Shown piece by piece: positions 1-7,440 of a stretch of 11,413 bases of DNA. The notes beneath the pieces were generated by a model. It saw only the letters and a program-made list of their open reading frames with translations, was not told the DNA's origin and searched no databases. The DNA comes from Helicobacteraceae bacterium UBA6016 (GTDB lineage Bacteria > Campylobacterota > Campylobacteria > Campylobacterales > UBA6016): assembly GCA_002428055.1 (NCBI GenBank), contig DIZY01000136.1, forward strand, positions 1 through 11,413, written 5' to 3'. The position numbers and the translations under genes are program-made. The stretch's first letter is position 1. The number at the start of each line of letters is the position of its first letter.

Positions 1-1188
1 AAAGCTTACCATGAGGGCAACTCGATAGTTATAGAGATAACAGACGACGGAAAAGGTCTTGATCCGTTGGTGCTCAAGAGCAAAGCAGTCGAAAAAGGCG
101 TTATCAGTGAAAAAGAAGCTGACGCTATGAGTGATAAAGAGGCGTATAGCCTTATCTTTAAGCCTGGCTTCTCCACAGCGGCAAAAATTACCAATGTCTC
201 CGGAAGAGGTGTCGGTATGGATGTTGTTAAGACAAATATCGAAAAACTCAACGGTATCATAGAGGTAGATAGCGGTGTCGGCAAAGGCACTACGATTAAA
301 CTAAAAATTCCTTTGACGCTCGCCATCATCCAAGCGCTACTAGTCGGCGTACAAGAAGAGTTCTTTGCAATTCCTCTTTCAAGCGTACTTGAGACGGTCA
401 GAATCACCCAAGACGACATCTTTCTTGTTGAGGGCAAAAGCGTTTTGCGCCTGAGAAGCGAAGTGCTTAGCCTAGTCAAGCTATCCGATATTTTCGGTAT
501 CGAAGCGACAATGGAAGAAAACGAAAACCTATATGTCGTCATTATCGGTCTAGCCGATGCAAAAATAGGTCTTGTAATAGATAGGCTAGTAGGGCAAGAG
601 GAGATAGTTATCAAATCTCTAGGCTACTATCTCAAAGGCGTAGACGGAATAGCCGGAGCAACAATCAGAGGCGACGGCAGAGTGACGCTAATCGCCGATG
701 TAGCAGCCTTAATGCAAATGGCAAAAACAGCACACAAAAAAGTAGACACAAGCAAAAAAGCAACAGCCGCAATAGCTCAAGTGGCTAAAAAAACAGAACC
801 GTCAGACTATAGGGTTTTAATAGTTGACGACTCAAAAACAGATAGATCGATTATGAAAAACTCGCTAAAACCTTTGGGTGTTACAATTGTTGAAGCGGGC
901 GACGGCATAGAGGCTCTAAATATTATCAAAAACGGCGACCAACCTTTTGACGCCTGCCTTATCGATATAGAGATGCCAAAAATGGACGGCTATTCGCTAG
1001 CAAGCGAAATCAGAAAATACAATAAATACAGAAATATGCCGCTAATAGCCGTAACAAGCCGAACCGGTAAAACCGATAGAATGAGGGGTGTAGAAGTGGG
1101 TATGAGCGAATACATTACAAAACCTTATTCGCCTGATTATCTAATGAATGTCGTCAAAAGACATACCAACATAACGGCGGAGGCATAA
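1..1188 (+). CDS. cheA: CheA histidine kinase fused to a CheY-like receiver (CheAY), C-terminal part
   Basis: This is the chemotaxis kinase that takes signals from methyl-accepting receptors through CheW and phosphorylates response regulators. The gene enters from the left edge in frame 1, so the Hpt, P2 and dimerisation domains are missing; 395 residues remain. The ATP-binding domain shows the G1 box DDGKGLD (fragment residues 15-21), an F box around PGFSTA and the G2 box GRGVGMD (68-74). A CheW-like regulatory domain follows at about 100-245. After a Lys/Ala-rich linker comes a receiver domain (about 272-395) with acidic pair D276/D277, phosphoacceptor D322, T352, Y371 and K374, matching CheY D12/D13, D57, T87, Y106 and K109. 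The fused receiver is typical of Campylobacterota CheA. The gene ends one base before cheW and its last codons carry the cheW ribosome binding site, so the two are co-transcribed. The identification is secure. Confidence 0.96.
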   Translation, partial: KAYHEGNSIVIEITDDGKGLDPLVLKSKAVEKGVISEKEADAMSDKEAYSLIFKPGFSTAAKITNVSGRGVGMDVVKTNIEKLNGIIEVDSGVGKGTTIKLKIPLTLAIIQALLVGVQEEFFAIPLSSVLETVRITQDDIFLVEGKSVLRLRSEVLSLVKLSDIFGIEATMEENENLYVVIIGLADAKIGLVIDRLVGQEEIVIKSLGYYLKGVDGIAGATIRGDGRVTLIADVAALMQMAKTAHKKVDTSKKATAAIAQVAKKTEPSDYRVLIVDDSKTDRSIMKNSLKPLGVTIVEAGDGIEALNIIKNGDQPFDACLIDIEMPKMDGYSLASEIRKYNKYRNMPLIAVTSRTGKTDRMRGVEVGMSEYITKPYSPDYLMNVVKRHTNITAEA

Positions 1189-1189
1189 G

Positions 1190-1684
1190 ATGAGTGAAAA
1201 ACTTCAAGATGTAATAAAAAAACAGCAAAAACAAAAAGTCCAACCTCTGAAAAAAGATGAGGATACGCTTCAAGTAGTAGGTTTTAATGTCGGCGACGAA
1301 GAGTTTGCGGTATCAATCCTAAATATTCAAGAGATTATAAAGCCGATAGACTACACGAGAGTACCCGGCACACCCGGATATGTTCTGGGTGTTTTCAACC
1401 TTAGAGGAAATGTACTGCCGCTTATTAGCCTTAGACTAAAATTTGGCTTGCCTTTTGCGAGATATACAGAAGATACTAGATTTATCGTTGTCAAAAACGG
1501 CGTCCAGACCGTAGGGTTTGTAATAGACAAACTGACTCAAGCATTCATACTAAAAGAGTCAGAGATAGACCATACTCTTGATATGCAAAGCGAACAAGAG
1601 GGTCTAATCTACGGTATCGGAAAAAGAGAGGATAGAATTATTACTATCCTAAAAGCAGAGGGTCTGCTAAAAAGAGAGTTTTAG
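1190..1684 (+). CDS. cheW: Chemotaxis coupling protein CheW
   Basis: CheW is the cytoplasmic adaptor that joins CheA to chemoreceptors in the signalling array. The 164-residue product has a Lys/Gln-rich N-terminal tail of about 25 residues and then a single CheW domain. That domain begins near VVGFNVGDEEFAV and contains the conserved GVFNLRGNVLPLISL segment, whose arginine lies in the receptor/CheA-binding region. The ATG at 1190 is supported by GGAGG at 1179-1183, six bases upstream and inside the end of cheA. The one-base gap from cheA indicates a shared operon. In Campylobacter jejuni the cheV-cheA-cheW genes are followed directly by serB; here a minus-strand metF-like gene lies between cheW and serB. 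The TAG stop forms the start of a small hairpin that may end the transcript. Confidence 0.97.
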   Translation: MSEKLQDVIKKQQKQKVQPLKKDEDTLQVVGFNVGDEEFAVSILNIQEIIKPIDYTRVPGTPGYVLGVFNLRGNVLPLISLRLKFGLPFARYTEDTRFIVVKNGVQTVGFVIDKLTQAFILKESEIDHTLDMQSEQEGLIYGIGKREDRIITILKAEGLLKREF

Positions 1685-1711
1685 GACAAATGGGGATTTT
1701 CCCCTTAGTCC
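1684..1711. terminator. Possible bidirectional terminator hairpin between cheW and metF
   Basis: An imperfect inverted repeat lies at the convergent junction. GGAC (1684-1687) pairs with GTCC (1708-1711), and GGGG (1692-1695) pairs with CCCC (1701-1704) around a five-base ATTTT loop, with one A-A mismatch and one bulged T between the two helices. The structure includes the last base of the cheW stop and the whole metF stop codon. No T-run follows on either strand, so it is not a textbook intrinsic terminator. The position between two convergent genes is the main reason for the call. Confidence 0.4.
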
Positions 1712-2613
1712 AACAACTCATCTAACATTGAGAATTTATTTGCACACATTAGATGAATTCTAGGATTTATCGCTTTTACTTTTTTATAAATACTCTTCGA
1801 CAACTCCATCCCGACTTTATACTCTTCCTCCGGTGACACCTTTGAAGCTCTGAACATAGCGTCTATAAAACTCTCAGGTACATAAATTCCGGGTACATGA
1901 GCATACAAAAACTGCGCCGTTTTGAGGCTAACTATCGGGAACACGCCAAATATCATTTTTGCATTTTTGCGCTCATCATCAAAACCGCCCTTTACTTCAT
2001 CAAAAATTTCAAGCAGTTTTTTCGCTATATCTTCGTCAAACACGGGTTGCGTAATTATCCCGCAACTGTAGTTTTCTATTTTTTTGTGCAACTTTTTTTT
2101 GATATTTGAAAAGCTTTTTGCGTAAGAGTTTGTGACGCTAAAAGCGTACATTGTCTCAGGTTTCGGGTTTATCACTTTTCCGGCAAAGTCCACCCCCTCG
2201 TTAAAAAGCCTCACCGCATGCAAGAGTTGCGTACTATCACACTCGAACACCCCTTTGACATTTGGCTGATCGGAGAGCCTTGCAGGGTCCCCCGTAAGCG
2301 CAAGTACGGCGCGCACGCCGAAGTCGTTAAGCCCCAAAAGCTCCGATTGCATCGCAAGCTTATTTTTGTCCCTCATCGATACGGTGCAGATAACAGGCTT
2401 TTTTAGCTCGTTTTGCGCCTTTACCGAGGCTAGGACGGAAGAGTATTTGAGCTTTGCAAGCGGATTATCGGTTATCGTGATGCCGTCTATTTTTGAAAGA
2501 CTTTTTATAGATTTTACCGCATCCAGAGTCTTTGAAAAATCAGGCGATTTTGGCGGCGTAATCTCAAGCGTCAAAAGCTTAGAATCTAGCTTTTTAATCA
2601 TAGTTTCGGTCAT
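1705..2613 (-). CDS. metF: Methylenetetrahydrofolate reductase family protein (MetF-like)
   Basis: The family is flavin-dependent and reduces 5,10-methylene-tetrahydrofolate to 5-methyl-tetrahydrofolate, the methyl donor for methionine synthesis. The 302-residue product matches the usual length and TIM-barrel plan. LEITPPK (residues 16-22) replaces the classical FEFFPPK and keeps E17, the likely equivalent of E. coli Glu28. ITDNPLAK (47-54), the SMRDKNKLAMQSELLG stretch (79-94) and the flavin-site ALTGDP (105-110, with D109) are all recognisable. The start ATG at 2613 has AAGAGG (2618-2623) four bases upstream, which favours it over the in-frame ATG at residue 5. The gene stands alone on the minus strand, divergent from serB and convergent with cheW. 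Its divergence from E. coli MetF leaves open that it is a paralogue with a different role in C1 metabolism; the family assignment itself is firm. Confidence 0.85.
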   Translation of the reverse strand: MTETMIKKLDSKLLTLEITPPKSPDFSKTLDAVKSIKSLSKIDGITITDNPLAKLKYSSVLASVKAQNELKKPVICTVSMRDKNKLAMQSELLGLNDFGVRAVLALTGDPARLSDQPNVKGVFECDSTQLLHAVRLFNEGVDFAGKVINPKPETMYAFSVTNSYAKSFSNIKKKLHKKIENYSCGIITQPVFDEDIAKKLLEIFDEVKGGFDDERKNAKMIFGVFPIVSLKTAQFLYAHVPGIYVPESFIDAMFRASKVSPEEEYKVGMELSKSIYKKVKAINPRIHLMCANKFSMLDELLD

Positions 2614-2663
2614 AAAACCTCTTTTACATTTAATCTTATGCGGATTTTAAAATAAAAGTCCTA

Positions 2664-2702
2664 AAAGGCTAAAATACCCGAAAACATTTGAGGATATAGC
2701 GT
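2664..2702 (+). promoter_or_regulatory. Probable serB promoter -10 element and ribosome binding site
   Basis: The 89-base gap between divergent metF and serB contains TAAAAT at 2670-2675, preceded by GGC, which resembles a sigma-70 -10 box. Campylobacterota promoters often lack a clear -35 box, and none is seen here. GAGGA at 2690-2694 lies eight bases before the TTG at 2703 and is the main evidence for that start. A TAAGAT on the opposite strand (2638-2633) could serve metF, but the support is weak. Confidence 0.35.
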
Positions 2703-3323
2703 TTGAAGCTTTGCGTATTTGATTTTGATTCTACACTAATGGACGGTGAAACGATAGATATTTTGGCCTCGCTTGCGGGATGCGAAGCCGAAGTCTCTAA
2801 AATTACAGAAGCGGCGATGGCTGGAGAGCTTGATTTTTTTGAGAGTCTTACAAGAAGGGTAGCTTTTTTAAAAGGGGTAGACGCAGCAAAAGCAAAAGCA
2901 AGATGTGCAGACTTACCGTTTATCAACGGAGCAGCAGATATTATTAAGGCGCTAAAAGCCAATAACTATAAAGTCATAGTCTTCTCCGGCGGCTTTAGCA
3001 TGGGCACGGCTCCGGCACGGGCAAAACTGGGCTTTGATATGGATTTTTCAAACAAGCTGCATGAAAAAGACGGGGTTCTCACGGGACTTGTCGGCGGAGA
3101 GATGATGTACTCCGACTCCAAGGGTGTCATGCTGAGCAAGCTCCAAAATATACTCGGCATATCTATTGAAAATACGATAGCCGTAGGCGACGGAGCTAAC
3201 GACGCTTCGATGTTTGAATTTGCCGCCAAAAAAATAGCCTTTTGCGCCAAGCCGAAATTAAAAGAACTCGCAAACATTGTCGTAGACACGAAAAACCTTA
3301 GAGAGATAGAGAAATATATATGA
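2703..3323 (+). CDS. serB: Phosphoserine phosphatase (HAD superfamily)
   Basis: SerB hydrolyses O-phosphoserine to L-serine, the last step of serine synthesis from 3-phosphoglycerate, in the cytoplasm. All HAD motifs are present in the 206-residue product: DFDST with nucleophile D7 and acid/base D9 (motif I), E16 in the substrate cap region, FSGGF with S95 (motif II), K140 in DSKG (motif III), and GDGANDASM with D163 and D167 (motif IV). There is no N-terminal ACT domain, so this is the short form. The start is TTG at 2703, chosen because motif I begins only six residues later and GAGGA lies eight bases upstream; no ATG fits. The TGA stop overlaps the ATG of ubiE (ATGA at 3320-3323), making serB the first gene of a serB-ubiE-xseA operon. 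Confidence 0.95.
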   Translation: MKLCVFDFDSTLMDGETIDILASLAGCEAEVSKITEAAMAGELDFFESLTRRVAFLKGVDAAKAKARCADLPFINGAADIIKALKANNYKVIVFSGGFSMGTAPARAKLGFDMDFSNKLHEKDGVLTGLVGGEMMYSDSKGVMLSKLQNILGISIENTIAVGDGANDASMFEFAAKKIAFCAKPKLKELANIVVDTKNLREIEKYI

Positions 3324-4018
3324 ACGAAAAACAGCAAACAATCGTAGTGATGTTCGACAAAATAGCGCCTACTTACGACATCGCAAACCGCATACTTAGC
3401 TTTGGCACGGACATTAACTGGCGCAAAGAGGGAATCAAAAAAGCCCTTATGCTAGGCGGCGTACAAAACCCGCAAATACTTGATGTGGCAACGGGAACAG
3501 GCGATATGCTAGTGTTTTGGAAAAGGGCGATAGAGGGCGAAGCGGCATATACAGGCGTAGACCCATCGGTCGGGATGCTAGAAGTGGCGAAGCAGAAAGT
3601 CTCGTTCGCCTCATTTCACGAGGGGTATGCACAAAAACTTCCGTTTGAAGACTCTAAGTTTGACTTTCTGTCCATCTCATACGGCTTTCGCAATGTTACG
3701 GAAAAAGAGGAAGCGGTAAGAGAATTTGCAAGGGCGCTAAAAACAAACGGTAGACTGCTAATACTTGAATTTGCAAAGAACGAATCCAAAAATCCTTTCC
3801 GAATAGCGGCGCAGTGGTATGTCAAAAAAGTACTTCCACTCCTCGGCGGTCTAATTAGCGGCAATCTTTCGGCATATAGATACCTGCCAAACTCCATTGA
3901 AGGGTTTTTGACAAGAGGCGAGATAGTCGCAATGCTTGAACGAAACGGCTTTGAGGCAGAGATCGCAAAAGATTTTAGTTTTGGCGTCAGCTCCCTTATT
4001 ATCGCTCGTAAAAAATGA
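3320..4018 (+). CDS. ubiE: Demethylmenaquinone methyltransferase (UbiE/MenG family)
   Basis: The enzyme uses S-adenosylmethionine to methylate demethylmenaquinone in the last step of menaquinone synthesis. In E. coli the same family also acts in ubiquinone synthesis, but Campylobacterota use menaquinone, so the MenG role is inferred. The 232-residue protein shows the N-terminal FDKIAPTYDIANRILSFG signature (12-29), the SAM-binding motif LDVATGTGD (54-62), acidic GVDPS (79-83), and the family hallmark YGFRNV (121-126). The C-terminal YRYLPNSIEGF stretch is also typical. It overlaps serB by 4 nt and xseA by 4 nt, so translation of all three is probably coupled. A second menaquinone gene, the minus-strand aminodeoxyfutalosine deaminase, lies about 2 kb away but in a separate transcription unit. 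Confidence 0.95.
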   Translation: MNEKQQTIVVMFDKIAPTYDIANRILSFGTDINWRKEGIKKALMLGGVQNPQILDVATGTGDMLVFWKRAIEGEAAYTGVDPSVGMLEVAKQKVSFASFHEGYAQKLPFEDSKFDFLSISYGFRNVTEKEEAVREFARALKTNGRLLILEFAKNESKNPFRIAAQWYVKKVLPLLGGLISGNLSAYRYLPNSIEGFLTRGEIVAMLERNGFEAEIAKDFSFGVSSLIIARKK

Positions 4019-5199
4019 ACGAACTCACCGTCTCAGACCTCAATCGCCAAATAAAAAGCATTCTGGAGTCGCACTTCTCGCTTCTTTTTGTTAGCGGCGA
4101 GATTTCAAACCTCGTTGCGCACACATCGGGACACATCTACTTCTCGCTAAAAGACGATGAGAGCTCGGTACGGTGCGTACTCTTCAAAGGCAACGCCTCA
4201 AAGCTAAAGTTCAAACTAGAAAACGGGCAAAAAGTCATCCTTGAAGCGGGGCTTAGCGTCTATGCGCCAAGAGGCGAATATCAGCTAATGGTCTCCTCAG
4301 TCACTCCAAGCGGCAAAGGCTCACTCGCCGTGGCGCTAGAACAGCTCAAAAAAAAGCTATCCGAAAAAGGGTACTTCGACGCCGGAGCCAAAAAACCTAT
4401 TCCGAAATTTCCAAAAAAAGTGGCCCTTATCACCTCCGCAACAGGAGCGGCGCTTCAGGATATGCGCCGTGTGGCAGAGAAAAGATGGAGTCTGACAGAG
4501 TTTAAACTGTTTAATACGCTCGTACAGGGAGAGAGTGCGGCGGCGCAGATAGCGGACAATATCTTGCTTGCCGACAAACTCGGTTTTGACGCTATAGTAT
4601 TGGCAAGAGGCGGCGGGAGTATTGAGGATTTGTGGGCTTTTAACGAAGAGGTCGTGGCGGACGCGATATTTGCGGCAAACACGCCCGTACTGACGGGAAT
4701 AGGTCACGAGATAGACTTCACGATAGCCGACTTCGTAGCCGATGTCAGAGCCCCTACTCCATCGGCTGCAATAGAAACGCTTTTGCCTGATAAAAACGAG
4801 ATAATGATGATGCTTGACTCCATAGGTGAGAGCTACAAAAATATACTGCTTCAGACCATCGCAAAAAAAGAGCTAGCCGCAAAACACATAAAAGAACTTT
4901 TTGCCTCCTCCTCGCCAACCGCAAAGCTAAACTTCGCCGCAAACGACATAGCGATGTGTGTCAAAAACTTTGGAAACACGATAAATATGGTATTGGCGGC
5001 AAAAAAAGCGGAGGTTGTAGCCTTACAAAACAACTTTGAGGCAAGAGACCCGTCAAAAGCAATCGACAAATCACTAGCAATGGTAGTAAAAGAGGGCAAA
5101 AAAAGCTCACTCAAAACCTTAAAAAAAGGTGACGAATTCGAACTTCAAAGCAAAGACACCATCATACAAGCCACCGTCAACAACAAAAAGAGCGTGTAA
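4015..5199 (+). CDS. xseA: Exodeoxyribonuclease VII large subunit
   Basis: XseA is the catalytic subunit of exonuclease VII, which degrades single-stranded DNA from both ends with the small subunit XseB. The 394-residue product, shorter than the 456-residue E. coli protein, has an N-terminal OB-fold (about 1-100, with FVSGEISNL and GHIYFSLKD). The catalytic core shows ITSATGAALQDM, the ARGGGSIEDLWAFNEE block starting near 196, and GIGHEIDFTIADFVADVRAPTPSAA, which begins near 228 and contains the conserved histidine. A Lys/Ala-rich helical region and a small C-terminal beta segment follow. Its ATG overlaps the ubiE stop (ATGA at 4015-4018). No xseB is visible in this window. The gene ends two bases from the convergent sppA stop, with no terminator between them. 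Confidence 0.97.
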   Translation: MNELTVSDLNRQIKSILESHFSLLFVSGEISNLVAHTSGHIYFSLKDDESSVRCVLFKGNASKLKFKLENGQKVILEAGLSVYAPRGEYQLMVSSVTPSGKGSLAVALEQLKKKLSEKGYFDAGAKKPIPKFPKKVALITSATGAALQDMRRVAEKRWSLTEFKLFNTLVQGESAAAQIADNILLADKLGFDAIVLARGGGSIEDLWAFNEEVVADAIFAANTPVLTGIGHEIDFTIADFVADVRAPTPSAAIETLLPDKNEIMMMLDSIGESYKNILLQTIAKKELAAKHIKELFASSSPTAKLNFAANDIAMCVKNFGNTINMVLAAKKAEVVALQNNFEARDPSKAIDKSLAMVVKEGKKSSLKTLKKGDEFELQSKDTIIQATVNNKKSV

Positions 5200-5201
5200 A
5201 T

Positions 5202-6071
5202 CTAATACGCCTTTAACCCGCTAAAACCAACCGCAAGCTTGGAAGCCGTTTCCGTAACGAGACGCTCTAAAAATTGATTCATTTTTGTTTTTTCAAGCCA
5301 TACAGGGTCTTTCACATTTGCTAGTTTTGCCAATGCGGCTTCCGCCTCATGTCTAGTGCCCAGTTCATCCACTAGTCCTTCTTTTTGTGCGCTTCTAGCC
5401 GTAAACACTTTTGCGTCTGCAAATGCAGCGGTTTTATTGATGTCAAGTTTTCTAGCTGCTGCAACATCTTCGGTAAACATCGTATATGTGTCATCTATCA
5501 AAGATTCGATATGCGCCCTCTCTTTTGGGCTCCATTTGCGAAACATTGTTCCGACCTCTTTATACTCTCCCGCTTTTACGACTTGACTCTCAACCCCAAG
5601 TTTTTTCATCAGCCCTTCGACATTGGCGCCCTCAAATAGTACGCCTATGGAGCCTATCGTGCTTCCCGGATTTGCTATTATTTTGTTGGACCAGATAGAG
5701 GCGTAGTAGCTTCCGCTTGCCATAGTGCCGGCGGCGTATGTGACTACCGGCATTTTCGCTTTCAACCTTTTAATCGTCAAAGCCATCTCGACAGAGGGAG
5801 CCACAGCGCCTCCCGGAGAATCTACAATAAGCAGTAGACCTTTGACCTTTGTTTCTTCCACCTCTTTAATATCTTCCAAAAATTTGTCAGCAGACATTAT
5901 CGGACCGCTAATGTAGACTTTTGCGAGGTTTGGATGTGTTATCTTATCCTCGGAAGATGAGTAAAAGATTGCAAAAACAATCAGCAAAAATATCAGAGCT
6001 TTAAAATTATTCTGGATAAAACCAATAGGGGCAGTTATCGGCCATAACGCCCTTGCTACAACATCACCCAT
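5202..6071 (-). CDS. sppA: Signal peptide peptidase SppA-type S49 serine protease
   Basis: S49 peptidases of this type are membrane-anchored and cut residual signal peptides in the membrane after their release from secreted proteins. The 289-residue product is the short, single-domain form. It has one hydrophobic segment near the N-terminus (about 25-37), then the protease domain with DSPGGAV (84-90), the nucleophile region AGTMASGSYYAS with S119, and GEYKEVGTMFR with the general-base K171. This Ser/Lys dyad matches the family. The ATG at 6071 lies inside the end of the upstream mqnX gene, giving an 8-nt overlap. GGAG at 6084-6081, nine bases upstream, supports the start. Co-expression with mqnX is likely. 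The active domain is expected on the periplasmic side, by analogy with known SppA proteins. Confidence 0.93.
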   Translation of the reverse strand: MGDVVARALWPITAPIGFIQNNFKALIFLLIVFAIFYSSSEDKITHPNLAKVYISGPIMSADKFLEDIKEVEETKVKGLLLIVDSPGGAVAPSVEMALTIKRLKAKMPVVTYAAGTMASGSYYASIWSNKIIANPGSTIGSIGVLFEGANVEGLMKKLGVESQVVKAGEYKEVGTMFRKWSPKERAHIESLIDDTYTMFTEDVAAARKLDINKTAAFADAKVFTARSAQKEGLVDELGTRHEAEAALAKLANVKDPVWLEKTKMNQFLERLVTETASKLAVGFSGLKAY

Positions 6072-7302
6072 TTATCTCGACTCCATTTATTATCAATTTA
6101 TCAACCTTATTGGTATGTAAAATTATCTGAAGCGGCAGATATTCATCCTCTTCCACAAAACCGGGCAAACAAAACGCTATCAAATCGGCGTTTTGACCCA
6201 CTTCCAGCTTTCCGCTATTGATGCCGAGAGCTTTTGCCGCATTAATCGTAACGCTTTTTAGCAAGTCGTAAGGCAGTAGCTTTAGGCTAAGATCCGCATA
6301 CCCAAAGAGCGCATTGCGCATTTCGTTCCATAGGTTTAGAGTGTAGTTTGAGCTAAGCCCGTCCGTTGCCGTTATGTACTCTATTCCCATATTTTTTGCG
6401 GTCTCGACATCAAGTAGGCGTCCACCCAAAAGCCTATTTGAAACCGGACAGTGAACGACAAACCCGCCGTCGTTTCTTATAAGCTCCAACTCCGCATCGG
6501 TAGCGTGCGTACAGTGTACAAAAATAGCTTTTAGGCCGGAGAGCTTAGACAAAAAATCATCCGCCTTAATAACGCTTCTCTCTACACCAAAATAGGCTTT
6601 AAAAAAAACCTTAAACTCGCCTCTATTTTTATCAAGCCAAAACCGTTCCGCTTTACTTTCCATAAAATGTGTGCATATCTTTAGCGAGTTCTCTTTTGCG
6701 AATGAGGCGGCAAAATCTATAAGACGCCTTGAGGAGGAGTATGTAGAGTGAAGCGAGATAGCCGGAGTTAACATACTGGAGGCATATCGTTTGCTAGTTT
6801 CAAAACGCCTCAAAAAATCGCTTTTTATCTCTTCCGCCCTCTCTTCGCCTGTACCGAGTATCTCGTTAAAAAGTGTTACTCTCATACCGCTTGAGGCCAA
6901 AACCTCCACATCTTTGCCAAAAGAGCTCACCGCCCCAAGTGCGCCGATTCCGCTTTTTTTCATAAGCCTCAGCGCATCTTGCATTGAGCTTACAAGATCA
7001 ATTTCAGATGTAAGCTCTTTTTTTTCTATAACGCTACTTAGCCAATCTATAAAATTTCCATAGTGAAGAGTGGTCTTATTCTTGCTAAACTCCAAATGCA
7101 CATGAGCGTTAATAAGAGAGGGCATAATCACGGAATTTGAGCCAAGGTACTCAAACTCGGCATCAGGGTATTTAGAGCGGGCGAGCTCGCGATCAAAACT
7201 AATATCGACTATCTGAGAACCCTCAAATAGCACGGCGCCGTTTCTAATAATCTTGCGGGTCTCATCCATTGTAACAAGATAGTCGGCCGCCAAAATCTTC
7301 AT
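6064..7302 (-). CDS. mqnX: Aminodeoxyfutalosine deaminase, amidohydrolase superfamily
   Basis: This metal-dependent amidohydrolase probably converts 6-amino-6-deoxyfutalosine to futalosine in the futalosine route to menaquinone. The family is known from Campylobacterota and is often mis-annotated as chlorohydrolase or ATZ/TRZ-like hydrolase. Numbering from the TTG at 7305, the metal-site residues are H68 and H70 (NAHVHLEF), H213 (CTHFMES), H264 (FVHCTHA) and D315 (ATDGLSSN). H186 in LHSTYS is likely a substrate-binding position. The C-terminal composite sandwich domain ends with the typical GKLEVGQNADLIAF. I prefer the ATG at 7302, one codon inside the TTG, because TTAGGG (7316-7311) is then eight bases upstream, giving 412 residues. 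It overlaps sppA by 8 nt. Substrate assignment is by family resemblance; a related amidohydrolase acting on a different purine nucleoside cannot be excluded. Confidence 0.85.
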   Translation of the reverse strand: MKILAADYLVTMDETRKIIRNGAVLFEGSQIVDISFDRELARSKYPDAEFEYLGSNSVIMPSLINAHVHLEFSKNKTTLHYGNFIDWLSSVIEKKELTSEIDLVSSMQDALRLMKKSGIGALGAVSSFGKDVEVLASSGMRVTLFNEILGTGEERAEEIKSDFLRRFETSKRYASSMLTPAISLHSTYSSSRRLIDFAASFAKENSLKICTHFMESKAERFWLDKNRGEFKVFFKAYFGVERSVIKADDFLSKLSGLKAIFVHCTHATDAELELIRNDGGFVVHCPVSNRLLGGRLLDVETAKNMGIEYITATDGLSSNYTLNLWNEMRNALFGYADLSLKLLPYDLLKSVTINAAKALGINSGKLEVGQNADLIAFCLPGFVEEDEYLPLQIILHTNKVDKLIINGVEING

Positions 7303-7440
7303 CAAATCTACCCTAAAAGCTTATATTGCCGTGATTTTAGCCCAATTAGCGTTTAAAAATAATTAAAGAAAGCCCGCAAACATTAAGCGCTAAAAACATA
7401 GAATAGAAACAGAGCTAAAAAAATAAAACTAAGAGACAGT
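7303..7440. promoter_or_regulatory. Divergent intergenic region between mqnX and the PAS kinase
   Basis: This AT-rich gap must hold promoters for both outward genes. On the minus strand TATAAG (7325-7320) could be the mqnX -10 box, though it leaves a very short leader. On the plus strand TAGAAT (7399-7404) is a possible -10 box for the kinase. The six-base inverted repeat TTAGCG (7346-7351) and CGCTAA (7388-7393) is separated by 36 bases, and GCTAAAA or its complement recurs (7335-7341, 7389-7395, 7414-7420). In such AT-rich DNA these could be chance, so no operator is claimed. Confidence 0.3.

Noticed and set aside
6..614. 202-codon open frame on the minus strand opposite cheA
   Set aside because: It is Ser/Thr/Leu-rich with no recognisable domain and lies wholly opposite a well-conserved kinase domain; it is a by-product of that gene's codon use.
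2366..2650. 94-codon plus-strand frame opposite metF and reaching into the metF-serB gap
   Set aside because: It mirrors metF codons and shows no family motif or ribosome binding site.
4357..4707. 116-codon minus-strand frame opposite xseA
   Set aside because: Low-complexity Arg/Tyr/Cys-rich product with no motif, opposite the conserved XseA catalytic core.
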